DNA of 62,354 nt. It comes from Kitasatospora sp. GP82 (lineage in GTDB: Bacteria; Actinomycetota; Actinomycetes; Streptomycetales; Streptomycetaceae). The position numbers and the translations under genes were made by a program. Position 1 is the first letter of the stretch. Every line of letters starts with the position of its first letter. Below the pieces are notes generated by a model that had not been told where the DNA came from, made no database searches, and saw only the letters and a program-made list of their open reading frames with translations. Positions 16,544 through 25,444 of this stretch are shown piece after piece. The stretch is from the NCBI RefSeq assembly GCF_029892105.1, contig NZ_JARZAJ010000038.1:1-62354 (forward strand), given 5' to 3'.

Positions 16544-19500
16544 TCAGGTATTCGAGGTTCGGAAACTCTCGCCGTATTGTTCGACCACCGAGTCGAGTGT
16601 TTCCCGGGCGCGGGACTCATCGACGGGGGAGCGGATCAGCCGGGCCAGATTGACGGCCTCGGCCAGTAGCTTCACGGCGCGGGCGGGATCGCCGAGTGCG
16701 GCCGCGGCCTTGCCGATTCCGTGCAGGGCGGTGGCCTCCTCGTGGGCTGCGCCGATGGTTCTCGCGAGCTCGCGGGCTTCGGTGTAGTACTCGTGGGCTT
16801 CGTCGTGCCGGGCGGAGCCGGCGCATGCGTGGCCGAGGGCGATCAGTGCGTTGGCCTCGTTTCGGCGGTCCCCGAGTCGGCGGCAGGTCGCGAGGGCCGA
16901 CCGGCAGAGGCCGAGTGCCCTGGGGAGTTCCTCCGGGAATATCAGCGTACTGGCCAGATTCATCTGGATGGCGGCCCGGTGGGCGTCCGGACTGACGAGT
17001 GAGGCGAGGGCCAGGGATTCCTCGAACGACCTCCGTGCCGATTCCAGGTCGCCCATCTCCTGCTGAAGCTGTCCGATGTTGCTCAGACTTCCGGCCACCA
17101 GTCGGGAGTCGCCGATATGACGCAGCTCCGACAGCGCCTTGGTGAAGGCGGCAAGGGCTGCCGCCTGCTTCCCGAGATGTGACAGGGACACCGCCGTGTT
17201 GTTGAGGATCCGTGCCCGGTTCCAGCGGCTTCCGCTGCCGGCGTGCACACGCAGGACGTGTCGTTGGATCAGCAGCGCGGCATCGAACTCGCTGACGGCC
17301 CAGTGGAGGGTCGCGAGCAGAAGGTAGGACTCGATGAGACCGTCCAGGTCGTCCGCGGACTTGGCGAGGGTGAGGGCAAGCTGGCCGGCGTCGTACGCGG
17401 GGGTGTAGCGCGAGCGGCGCTCCAGGGTCGCGCAGAGGTTGAGGAGGGCGCGGGCCCGGGCCCGGGTGTCGCCGACCGCCTCCCAGTGGGTGGCGGCGGC
17501 TCGGTGCATGGTCTCTGCTGCCGCGAAGTGGCCCTCCACGTGGAGGAATTCCCCCAGGACATGGGCCAGCCAGGCGGCCTCGGCGGGATGCCCCTGCCGC
17601 CGGGCGAGGCATTCGACGGAGACCAGGGTGCCGGTGGACTCGACGAGCCAGGCATGGGCTTCGGCCTCGTCGGCCCACTGCGGCTGCGGGGACTGGACGT
17701 CCATGCGCGGGACGGTCAGTCGCGCTCGGCGCGGATACAGCAGCCGGTCGGCCCGGTCGGCGGCGAGCAGGCAGAAGGCGATCAGCCGGTACAGCGCCTG
17801 CTCCCGCTCCTTGGGGGGTTCGTCGCGGGCGGCCAGCAGGGCGGCGTAGTCGGCGAGGAGGTCGTGTGCGCGAAAGCGGTCCGGGGCCGGCTCTTCGAGG
17901 AGGTGGCAGTCCAGGAGGCTTTCGAGAATGCGTTCGGTGGTGTCGAGGTTCAGTCCGAAGAGCGCGGCGGCGTCGTGCGGGCCGAAATCGGGGCCGGGGT
18001 GCAGACCGAGTCTTCGGAAGGCCGTCTGCTGGTCGGGCGTCAGCGAGAGATACGACATCGCGAAGGTGCCGGCAATCTCGTCGTACCGGTGCCGGGTCTC
18101 GCCCAGGCGCCCGGACTCGCGGGTGAGCCGTTGCGCCAGGTGGTGCAGCGACCAGGTGGGATGGGCCTTGAAGCGACTGGCCACCATGGTGACGGCGAGC
18201 GGCAGGTATCCGCAGCGCTCGACGATCGCGCGGATCAGGTCCGCGTCGTCCGCGCGATCGGGGCCGACGAGGTGGCGGAACAGCGCAACGGCATCGTCCG
18301 CGGACAGGACCTGTACGAAGACGGGTGCGGTTCCTGGAAGTTCGGCCAGGCGATGGCGGCTGGTGACGAGGACGAGCGAGGGTGACTTCTCGGGGAGCAG
18401 GGGACGGACTTGGTCGGGGTCGGCGGCGTCATCGAGGATGATCACCGCGCGGCGGGAGGCGAGTTGCCGCTGCCAGAGCGCGCCGAGCTCCTCCAGTGTC
18501 TCGGGGATGGACTGGGGAGGCACACGGAGCGCGCGGAGCAGGGTACTGAGAGCCGCCTCCGGAGTGAGCGCCTCCTGTGCGGGGGAGTGCGCGCGGAGGT
18601 TGAGATAGAGCTGAGCGTCGGGGAAGTGCTCCCGAAGCATCTCGGCAGCGTGGACGGCAAGTGTGGTCTTGCCGATGCCGCCCATCCCCGAGATCGCCTC
18701 GATCCGGATCACACCACCGTGCCCTGCCGCGCCACGCACGTCGGTGAGGCGGGCCAACTCCTCTCTTCTGCCCACGAGACGGGTGGTGGGAGGCAGTGTC
18801 GAAGGACCTTGGACAGTGCCCGGGCCGGGGCGGGCGGTGCGGAACCGGTCGGAGAGCAGCTCGGCGGGTGGGGCGCCCTGGAGGACCTGCCGGTGGATGC
18901 GTGCGAGCTGCTCGCCGGGCTCTGCGCCGAGTGTCTTCAGCAGTCGGGTTCTGGTGCGCTGGTAGACGTCGAGCGCATCGCCCTGGCGGCCGCACCCGTA
19001 CAGGGCGATGATCAGCTGACTGGCCAGGGCCTCGTTGTCGGGGCTCAGTTCGAACAGGCGGGAGAGTTCGGGCACGAGATCCGTGAACCGGCCGAGCCGC
19101 AGTTCGATCGCGAATCGGGCGAGGGTGGCGGCGAGTCGCTGGTTGTCCATACCGAGTCTGGCGGTATGGGCCCAGATACCGGGAAGGCCGGCAAGGGCCT
19201 CGCCCTGCCACAGGCTGTCGGCCTGCCTGAACGCGTGAAGGGCCCGGAGGTCGTCACCGGCCTCCGCGAGCGAACGAGCCCGGCCGACCGCGCGCATGAA
19301 GAACTGCCAGTCCACCGACTCCGGTTCGGCCTCCAGCCGGTAGGTGTGCGCGACTCGGGTGATTTCGGGAGCCGGCCTCCCGGAGCTCGACGCCTCGATC
19401 GTCGACGCGGTGCGCAGCACGCGGCGGACCTTGGAGAGATGAGCCTGCAGGGTGGCATAGGCGGTGGCCGGCGGATCGTCGTCCCAGATCCGTTCGGCGA

Positions 19501-19636
19501 GCGTCTCCCTGGAGACCGGACGGCCGAGATCATGGGCCAGGGAGGCGAGCACCCCGCGTTCCCGGTCGGACCCCAGCCGGAGTATCTGATCATGTGCCTG
19601 AATGTCGACGGTGCCAAGCAAGCGGACTTTAACCAT
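16544..19636 (-). CDS. AfsR-like SARP regulator with NB-ARC and TPR domains
   Basis: A 1030-residue regulator. Residues 1-100 form an OmpR-like winged helix (RETLAERIWDDDPPATAYATLQ), 107-255 a bacterial transcriptional activation domain (WQFFMRAVGRA to RIHRQVL), and 285-700 an NB-ARC STAND NTPase with Walker A GMGGIGKT at 317-324, Walker B AVIILDDA and LVTSRHRL sensor. The remaining 330 residues are tetratricopeptide repeats of about 40 residues. AfsR-type proteins activate antibiotic regulators after sensing a signal through the TPR/STAND part. The start at 19636 follows GGGGGGAATAAGT; the longer frame to 19780 is not conserved in kind. It is divergent from a decayed STAND gene, and a small secreted peptide gene lies downstream. 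Confidence 0.92.
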   Translation of the reverse strand: MVKVRLLGTVDIQAHDQILRLGSDRERGVLASLAHDLGRPVSRETLAERIWDDDPPATAYATLQAHLSKVRRVLRTASTIEASSSGRPAPEITRVAHTYRLEAEPESVDWQFFMRAVGRARSLAEAGDDLRALHAFRQADSLWQGEALAGLPGIWAHTARLGMDNQRLAATLARFAIELRLGRFTDLVPELSRLFELSPDNEALASQLIIALYGCGRQGDALDVYQRTRTRLLKTLGAEPGEQLARIHRQVLQGAPPAELLSDRFRTARPGPGTVQGPSTLPPTTRLVGRREELARLTDVRGAAGHGGVIRIEAISGMGGIGKTTLAVHAAEMLREHFPDAQLYLNLRAHSPAQEALTPEAALSTLLRALRVPPQSIPETLEELGALWQRQLASRRAVIILDDAADPDQVRPLLPEKSPSLVLVTSRHRLAELPGTAPVFVQVLSADDAVALFRHLVGPDRADDADLIRAIVERCGYLPLAVTMVASRFKAHPTWSLHHLAQRLTRESGRLGETRHRYDEIAGTFAMSYLSLTPDQQTAFRRLGLHPGPDFGPHDAAALFGLNLDTTERILESLLDCHLLEEPAPDRFRAHDLLADYAALLAARDEPPKEREQALYRLIAFCLLAADRADRLLYPRRARLTVPRMDVQSPQPQWADEAEAHAWLVESTGTLVSVECLARRQGHPAEAAWLAHVLGEFLHVEGHFAAAETMHRAAATHWEAVGDTRARARALLNLCATLERRSRYTPAYDAGQLALTLAKSADDLDGLIESYLLLATLHWAVSEFDAALLIQRHVLRVHAGSGSRWNRARILNNTAVSLSHLGKQAAALAAFTKALSELRHIGDSRLVAGSLSNIGQLQQEMGDLESARRSFEESLALASLVSPDAHRAAIQMNLASTLIFPEELPRALGLCRSALATCRRLGDRRNEANALIALGHACAGSARHDEAHEYYTEARELARTIGAAHEEATALHGIGKAAAALGDPARAVKLLAEAVNLARLIRSPVDESRARETLDSVVEQYGESFRTSNT

Positions 19637-19848
19637 ACTTATTCCCCCCGGGCGGGGTCTGGCTGGTTCATTGTCGCTACTCCGTGTGGGAGCATGACAC
19701 GATGCTGACGACTGTGCCATAGCATTCAGGGATTGAATGGTGCACTCATTGCCGGAAAACATCATCCGACTGCGATTCATGTGCTAGCGGCGGGACGGTA
19801 GAGGCCAATCGGCTCCAGACAGGCGGCTGTGAACGGGGGAAACGGCCT

Positions 19849-21073
19849 ATGGAACCACTGACGATCGCCTCGCTGGTGTCCGCCCTGGGTGCGGCCGATC
19901 CGGCGCAGTGGTCAGTTCTCCGTGACCGACTCCACGGTGAGTTGGAGGGAAGCGGCGAGTTGTCGGGGATCTTCCGACTGGCCGAAGCGGAATCGGCAGG
20001 TCCGGGACAGCACACAGAACTGGCCACCTTGCTGATAGCGAAATTCGCCACGGCCGCGGCGCTGAGGCTGCGCCTTCTCGACTGGATTTCCATGGTCAAC
20101 CGGGAAGCCGGAAAGGCGGAGATCGCCCAGCCCCCGAATCCGGCCGGCCGGCACGGAAATCTGATCACCGGTTCCGCGCAATTCGCCGGGACGACCGTCC
20201 AGGCCCGCGACATCCAGGGCGGAATCCACCTCCATGCGCCTGCCGCGCAGCTGCCGGTGCCGCATCAACTGCTACCCGCCCCGGCCTACTTCACCGGCCG
20301 TCGCCAGCCGGTGTCCGTCACGGCCGCCGCGCTGGCTCGGGAGTCCGAACGGCTCTCAGTACTGAGGCTGGAGGGGGACAACGCGGTGCAGAGTGCCCTG
20401 GAAGCCTCGTACCAGGGGCTGCCGGTCGATGCGGCACGCCTGTACCGGCTGCTCGGCCAGCTGCCGTTCACGTCCTTCTCCGTGGGTCTGGCGGCGGCCA
20501 CGGCCGAACTGGACCTCGCCGAAGCGGAGTTGCTGCTGGACGCGCTGGCCGAGGTGAACCTGCTGGAGGAGGAGGGGCTGGAGCGTTACCGTTTCCACGA
20601 CCTCGTCCGGCTGCACGCCCATGCGGCGGAGGCCGACAGGACGGCTGCCGAGGGGGTCGTCCGGCGGGCCGTGAGCTGGTACCTGGCGGTGGCGACCGCC
20701 ACCGAGGCGATCATCTCGCCTGCTCCGTGCTCGCGGCGATCTGCTTGCGCTGCCCGATCGCTACGAGGCGGCTCGCGCCCTCGCGATGCTGGGCCGAGCC
20801 TCCGGCGCGCTGGGCCGCCACCGGCTCGCCGAGAGCCGGCTCGGCGAAGCCGTCGGTGAGTTCCAGGCGTGCGGTTCGCTGCCCTGGGAGGCCCGGGTGC
20901 TCGGCTGGCTCGGTGAGTCGGCGCAGGCGCAGGGCCGCTCGAAGGCCGCCCGGGAGCGGTACGAGCGCGCCCTGCAGATCTACCGGTCGATCCCGGGCCC
21001 GGACATGCTACGGATCGCGGAGCGGATCGCGGCTCTTCCGGGTGGGTCGCCCCAGGAGAGGGAGAGCAGCTGA
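19849..21073 (+). pseudogene. Decayed STAND-TPR gene (NTPase core lost)
   Basis: The N-terminal part (MEPLTIASLVSALG to QARDIQGGIHLHAP) and the helical segment LYRLLGQLP to EERYRFHDLVRLHAHA resemble the intact protein encoded at 57972-60458, but the whole P-loop NTPase between them is missing: YFTGRRQPVSV jumps straight to AAALARESERL. Near 20730 the frame breaks; the next frame resumes in TPR sequence (LPDRYEAARALAMLGRASGALG) and ends at 21073. Two deletions, one with a frameshift, explain this. A 336-residue product of the first frame could still be made. Its tail overlaps the antisense gene at 20980-21483. Confidence 0.75.
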
Positions 21074-21483
21074 CCGGCCCCGGCCTGCTCGGCCGTGAGT
21101 GTCAGGTCCGACGGTATCGTCACCCCCGAGGCGAGCCAGGTGTGCAGCAGGGAGCCGACCACGTGGGCGAAGTGGGGGATGGCGACGAGGTGCAGCGTAC
21201 GGGCGGCCGTCGCGGCGAGCACCGCCCCCTCGGCCGTCCTCACGGTGGCGACCCGGCAGCCCGGGTGACGGCGCAGTTCCCACCGCGCACGGCTGACCGA
21301 CTCCTCGACGCCGGCCGGGCGTTCGCTGTGCAGCACATCGGCGAGTGGCCGCCACCGGCTCGCCTCCGGGCTGTCGAGGTCGACACTGAGGTGCTCCTCG
21401 ACCAGCCGTGCTGCGGGGGACACGCCGGGAAGGTGGAGGGCAACCCGTACGAAGGCGGCCTGACGTCCGGTCAGCTCGCCCAT
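20980..21483 (-). CDS. Unknown protein, like the C-terminal part of the 60.5-62.2 kb protein
   Basis: A 167-residue soluble protein starting MGELTGRQAAF, overlapping the upstream gene by 13 bp. Segment RRHPGCRVATVRTAEGAVL resembles RFPQCRIAAVVLDRTRCLL near the C-terminus of the protein encoded at 60518-62215, so what is one gene there appears split into two here. No catalytic motif is recognised. Its 3' end runs through the tail of the STAND pseudogene on the opposite strand. Confidence 0.55.
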   Translation of the reverse strand: MGELTGRQAAFVRVALHLPGVSPAARLVEEHLSVDLDSPEASRWRPLADVLHSERPAGVEESVSRARWELRRHPGCRVATVRTAEGAVLAATAARTLHLVAIPHFAHVVGSLLHTWLASGVTIPSDLTLTAEQAGAGQLLSLSWGDPPGRAAIRSAIRSMSGPGIDR

Positions 21484-22709
21484 GGCCGCACCCGCTCCGC
21501 ACCGAGGTCCGCCAGCCTCCCGAGCAGCGGAAGGGGTTCGGTGGCCGGGTGGTACGCGGGCTCGCCGAGCCCCAGCTGCCGGTAGAGGAGTCGACGGACC
21601 TTGCGGTTGAACCGGCCGGGCTCGGAGGAGATCCGGGCCGCGATCCGGGCGTAGGGCTCGGGCCGGTAGCTGTGCCGGGCGTAGGCGAGCTGGTCGGTCA
21701 GCGAGTGGCCGGCCGAGAGGGCGGGCGCGGTGCGGGCCAGCCAGGCGGCGGGCGAGTTCGGGTTGACGTCCTGGAACGGGAAGCGGGCGAGCAGCACCGG
21801 CACCCCGGTCATCGCGCCGTACAGGGTCACCGAACCGTGGTCGCCGATCACGGCGTCGGCCGCGACGAGCAGGGCCCGCCAGTCGGCCTCTGGCGGCACC
21901 AGGTGGATGCGCCGCCGGGCGTGTCCGAAGAGCCATGCCTCGATCTGCCAACGTCCGTGCCAGGACCAGACGTTCGGGTGCAGCAGCAGGGCGGTGCGGT
22001 GGCTCTCGGGCGGGAGCTCGGTCAGCAGGCGCGGCAGCAGGGCGTCCAGTCGGTTGAAGGAGGAGCCGAGCCCCCAGGTGGAGGCGACCAGGACGAAGGA
22101 CTCCCCGTCGCCGATCCCCAACTCGCGGCGGTACTCGGCACGGTGCGGGAGGCTGGCAGCGATCCGGTCGTAGCAGGCGTCGCCGACGACCTCCGCGAAC
22201 GGCAGTGCCTCGGGGCACCAGCGGCGCAGCTCGTCCAGGTCCTCGTGGTGGGCCAGGGCGACGGCGGTGGGCACTACCTGTCCGGCCCAGGTGAGGTAGT
22301 CGCGGCCGAGCCCGCCGACGGTGCGCCGATCGCCGTCGGCGGACCGGGAGAGCTTGATGTGCCCGGCGCCGTGCGGCAGTCGGACCACCGGCCCCCGGAT
22401 CTGTTCGATGCCCTGCGAGCCGGCCGCCAGGGCGAGGTCGAACTCGGTGTGCACTGCCTCCCGCCAGGGCAGCACCGGGGCGCCGAGGGCGCGCAGGAAG
22501 GCGTCCACGCCCGGGTTGAAGGCGTGCGGTGCGACGGTGAAGACGACCTGGATCCGCAGGTCGGCGCGGAGCAGCTCGAAGATGTCCTGGAGCCGTTGGC
22601 CGTACACCAGGGTGTGGACGACGACCAGGATCCGCTTGCAGCCGTCGATCGTGACCCACTGGCCGGGGTCGCGGTGGACCGGTGGGCGCCCCTCACTCTT
22701 CGATGGCAT
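21471..22709 (-). CDS. GT-B-like glycosyl/glycerophosphotransferase-fold protein
   Basis: A 412-residue protein with two Rossmann-like halves. The first begins RILVVVHTLVYGQRLQDIFELL; the second holds VLVASTWGLGSSF, LLLHPNVWSWHG and AADAVIGDHGSVTLYGA, patterned like the nucleotide-sugar end of GT-B enzymes and CDP-glycerol glycerophosphotransferases. RLPHGAGHIKL is a shared hinge motif. The same motifs recur in the protein at 60518-62215. Annotation pipelines often leave such proteins as hypothetical. AAGGGGGATGCACC precedes the ATG at 22709. It is convergent with the decayed STAND gene. Likely a cytoplasmic transferase; donor and acceptor unknown. Confidence 0.65.
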   Translation of the reverse strand: MPSKSEGRPPVHRDPGQWVTIDGCKRILVVVHTLVYGQRLQDIFELLRADLRIQVVFTVAPHAFNPGVDAFLRALGAPVLPWREAVHTEFDLALAAGSQGIEQIRGPVVRLPHGAGHIKLSRSADGDRRTVGGLGRDYLTWAGQVVPTAVALAHHEDLDELRRWCPEALPFAEVVGDACYDRIAASLPHRAEYRRELGIGDGESFVLVASTWGLGSSFNRLDALLPRLLTELPPESHRTALLLHPNVWSWHGRWQIEAWLFGHARRRIHLVPPEADWRALLVAADAVIGDHGSVTLYGAMTGVPVLLARFPFQDVNPNSPAAWLARTAPALSAGHSLTDQLAYARHSYRPEPYARIAARISSEPGRFNRKVRRLLYRQLGLGEPAYHPATEPLPLLGRLADLGAERVRPWAS

Positions 22710-22877
22710 GGTGCATCCCCCTTGATCGGTGAGATCGACTGTCCGGCCGCACCGACTCCAGGTCGCTGCGGCCCTGTCGGGGGAATGCCCGGAGGGCCTG
22801 GCGAAAGGCATGCCGGACGCTTGCGGAAACCTTGCGGGCCCGAGACCGACCGGCAACGGGGACCGGCCGGCAACGGG

Positions 22878-22911
22878 CCGGGCCCTGCCAACGAGTGTCA
22901 GCAGGGCCCGG
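22878..22911 (-). terminator. Hairpin downstream of dacB
   Basis: CCGGGCCCTGC (22878-22888) pairs perfectly with GCAGGGCCCGG (22901-22911) around a 12-nt loop, 88 bp beyond the DacB stop and before the next minus-strand gene start region. Confidence 0.65.
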
Positions 22912-22998
22912 TTCCGGGGTTACGGATTCAGCGTGTAAATCACTGGATCGGGTTATGCGGTTGACGGTCGGTATGCCGACCGCAGGGGTGACCCGGTG

Positions 22999-24621
22999 TC
23001 AGCAGCGGCCGAGCGTCTCGCACTCCTCCCACCGCGTGGGGGGCACCTCGGCCGACTGGCCCGACGGGCCCATCAGAGCGGACTCGGGCGCGCTGCGCTG
23101 CGCGGGCACTGCACCCGAGGTCTTGCCGGAGGTGCTCTTGGCCGGTCCGGAGGCGAGGCGGACGGCGATCGCGTCCAGTGCGGCGCGCGGCCGCGAACCC
23201 GCGTAGTTGTTCACCATCACGGTGAACGCCAGCCGGCGGCCGTCCGGTGCGGTCGCGTAGCCGGAGAGGTTGTCCACGCCGCCCATCGAGCCGCTCTTGG
23301 CGTGCACGTTGTTGGCGGCGGGCGTGCCCTGCATCCGGGTCGCCAGGGTGCCGCCGACCATCCGGGCCGGGTTGCCCGCGATCGGCAGCGCCTCGTACCA
23401 GGTCTTGAACCAGGGCTTGTTGGCGGCGACCTTCAGCAGGCCGGTCATCTTGCCCGCGGTGACCAGGTCGTAGCGGGACAGGCCGGAGCCGTCCACCTGG
23501 CGGCCCGCCGGGGCGGCCAGGCCGTTGGCGTTCAGGAAGCCGCCGATCTGGGCCACGCCGGCGGTCCAACTGCCCTGCCCGCCCTTGACCTTGCCCATCT
23601 CCTTGGTCAGGTGCTCGGCGATGCCGTTGTTGCTGAGCTTCAGCAGCGGGGGGAGCAGCTCGGAGAGCGGACGCGAGTCGTGCCCGGCCAGCGACTGGGA
23701 GGTCTCACGGCCGGTGGCCGCGGTCACGCCCTTGCCCACGGTGACGCCGTGCCGGGCGAGGGCACCGGCGAAGACCTGGCCGGTGTAGCGGGTCGGGTCC
23801 TCGATGGTCGACACGAAGCTGACCGGGGCGCCGCCCGCCGGGATGCTGCCGGTGAGCGCCAGGACGTTGACGCCGGGCCGGCGCTCCGCGTTGGCGCTCG
23901 GCGCGCTCCCGGCCGCACCGGTGGTGATCTGCCCGTCGAACTTGAGCGGCGCCTCGGCCGGGAACAGCGAGACCTTGGCGGCCTCGCCCTCCTTGCCGGG
24001 CGTCACCGTGATCTTGACGGTGTCCATCACGTACTCGGCGTCGGTGGCCACGGTCAGCCCCGAGATCTGCGGGCTGTACGAGTACGGCTGGTCGTCCCAG
24101 GCCCAGCCGGGCCCGAACGGCACGTTGTCGTAGCGGCTGCCGTCGGCCAGCACCCGGCCGTTGACCTTGGTGATCCCGGCGGCGGCCACCTTGGCGGCCA
24201 GGTCGTCCAGGTCCTGCGGCAGCAGGCTCGGGTCGCCGCCGCCGCGCAGCACCAGGTCGCCGTTGAGCACGGCGCCCTTGCGGGCCCCGGTCGTCCGTAC
24301 CTCGGTGGTGAACTTGTAGTCCGGGCCGAGCAGGTCGAGGGCGGCCGCCGAGGTGATCGTCTTCATGGTGGACGCCGGGGTGAGGTAGGCGTCGGCCTGG
24401 TGCTGGTAGACGACCTTGCCGGTGCCGAGGTCGACGATCTCGACACCGGACTCGGCGCCCGCGAGCACCGGGTTGGCGAGGATCGTGTCGATGTCGGCGG
24501 CCAGAGTCGGGTCGGCCGGGGACGGCGAGTCCGCCTGGGCGGAACCGGCCAGCACGGAGGTGGCGAGCGCAACGGCGGCGAGGGGCAGCGTGCGGCGGTG
24601 CAGGCGCGCGGGCAGATGCAA
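22999..24621 (-). CDS. dacB: D-Ala-D-Ala carboxypeptidase/endopeptidase, PBP4 (S13) type
   Basis: A protein of about 540 residues of peptidase family S13, acting outside the membrane on peptidoglycan stem peptides and cross-links. The N-terminus is a signal peptide (RRTLPLAAVALATSVLAGSAQA). Catalytic motifs are TPASTMK (SxxK), LKLSNNG (SxN) and HAKSGSMGG (KTG-like KSG). The region between holds the family's inserted beta-rich domains. The C-terminal tail after the penicillin-binding fold has two cysteines (EECETLGRC) that could form a disulfide. The TTG start at 24621 follows GGAG by five bases and gives a normal signal peptide; GTG 24666 is an alternative. It ends in a strong hairpin. Confidence 0.92.
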   Translation of the reverse strand: MHLPARLHRRTLPLAAVALATSVLAGSAQADSPSPADPTLAADIDTILANPVLAGAESGVEIVDLGTGKVVYQHQADAYLTPASTMKTITSAAALDLLGPDYKFTTEVRTTGARKGAVLNGDLVLRGGGDPSLLPQDLDDLAAKVAAAGITKVNGRVLADGSRYDNVPFGPGWAWDDQPYSYSPQISGLTVATDAEYVMDTVKITVTPGKEGEAAKVSLFPAEAPLKFDGQITTGAAGSAPSANAERRPGVNVLALTGSIPAGGAPVSFVSTIEDPTRYTGQVFAGALARHGVTVGKGVTAATGRETSQSLAGHDSRPLSELLPPLLKLSNNGIAEHLTKEMGKVKGGQGSWTAGVAQIGGFLNANGLAAPAGRQVDGSGLSRYDLVTAGKMTGLLKVAANKPWFKTWYEALPIAGNPARMVGGTLATRMQGTPAANNVHAKSGSMGGVDNLSGYATAPDGRRLAFTVMVNNYAGSRPRAALDAIAVRLASGPAKSTSGKTSGAVPAQRSAPESALMGPSGQSAEVPPTRWEECETLGRC

Positions 24622-24930
24622 GATCGCTCCATACGTCGGGTACGGCGGGGCGCAGTCACGCCCCACCGCACCGAAGCAGGGAGAGGCTTGTCGAAGGCCC
24701 CCGCAGCCCGATGCGGATCGGCCGAAAGCCCCCGCTTGTCGTCAGGCGCAAACTATCATCCGACAGGATGTCAGATGATCGCTGGATCTGATGGTCAGGT
24801 CGGATGCCTGAATGTGCAGGCATCAACGACCTATGTGCCCCGCCCCGCGCAGAGGTCTCACGCTCTTCGGAGGATTCTTTCGAGCCAGAGCTCCACCGCA
24901 GCCCCCTCACCGCCGCCGTCATCGACTCCG

Positions 24931-25018
24931 TCACAGCCACAGCCACAGCCACAGCCACAGCCACAGCCACAGCCACAGCCACCGTCGAAGCCACAGCCAC
25001 AGCCACCGTCGAAGCCCT
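24931..25018. repeat. Hexanucleotide (CACAGC)n tract with a 24-bp higher-order repeat
   Basis: About eight uninterrupted copies of CACAGC from 24932 to 24981, followed by repeats of a longer unit that ends CACCGTCGAAGC. It lies between DacB and the small gene at 25031-25339. Plus-strand translation gives Pro-Gln repeats and minus-strand Val-Ala repeats, but neither frame has a convincing start or ribosome site. Confidence 0.85.
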
Positions 25019-25030
25019 CACCAGGCCCGC

Positions 25031-25339
25031 TCACTGCGGTGCCTGCGCGCCGCCCCCGGCTTTCGCCGCGTTGACCATCGCCTGGTGGATGTTGCGGGCC
25101 GTCGGCTCGTCCACGGCCGGCACCGGACTGCCCTGCACCGTGAACCAGTCCTGCGCGCCCGAGTACTGCACCGTCAACCGCGCCTCGCCGTCGATCCACA
25201 TCGTGTGCACCGTGAGATCCCCGCTGATCGCGCCGATCTCCTCCGTCAGCACCCCACCGCGCCCCGAGAGGATCCCCTGTGTGGTCCAGGTGGCCCAGGT
25301 GCGGTCCGGCGCCGATTTGCCCTGCTGCTCGTCGCTCAT
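25031..25339 (-). CDS. Conserved small protein of unknown function (102 aa)
   Basis: The product MSDEQQGKSAPDRTWATW has a compact alpha/beta look: TQGILSGRGGVLTEEIG, then VHTMWIDGEARLTVQYSG and a C-terminal helix ARNIHQAMVNAAKAG. There is no signal peptide or cysteine. It is divergent from the FHA-ABC gene with about 100 bp between starts, and I recall similar small proteins beside FHA/ABC genes in streptomycetes. A role linked to that signalling/transport set is possible but not shown. Confidence 0.6.
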   Translation of the reverse strand: MSDEQQGKSAPDRTWATWTTQGILSGRGGVLTEEIGAISGDLTVHTMWIDGEARLTVQYSGAQDWFTVQGSPVPAVDEPTARNIHQAMVNAAKAGGGAQAPQ

Positions 25340-25444
25340 GGGGCCTATCTTCCCCCGCTGCGCCACCGCCCACCCCGCAGCGACACCCCCGGCTGCGGTA
25401 CCCGAACTGCCCAGCGGCAGCCACCCCGAGGGGGGTCTAGCATC

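Noticed and set aside
19849..22709. Insertion-sequence-driven decay of the STAND locus
   Set aside because: No terminal inverted repeats, target duplications or transposase remnants are visible; simple deletions explain the loss.
24650..25074. Pro-Gln repeat protein on the plus strand over the CACAGC tract
   Set aside because: The frame has no ribosome site at a suitable start, no signal peptide, and its remainder is not protein-like.
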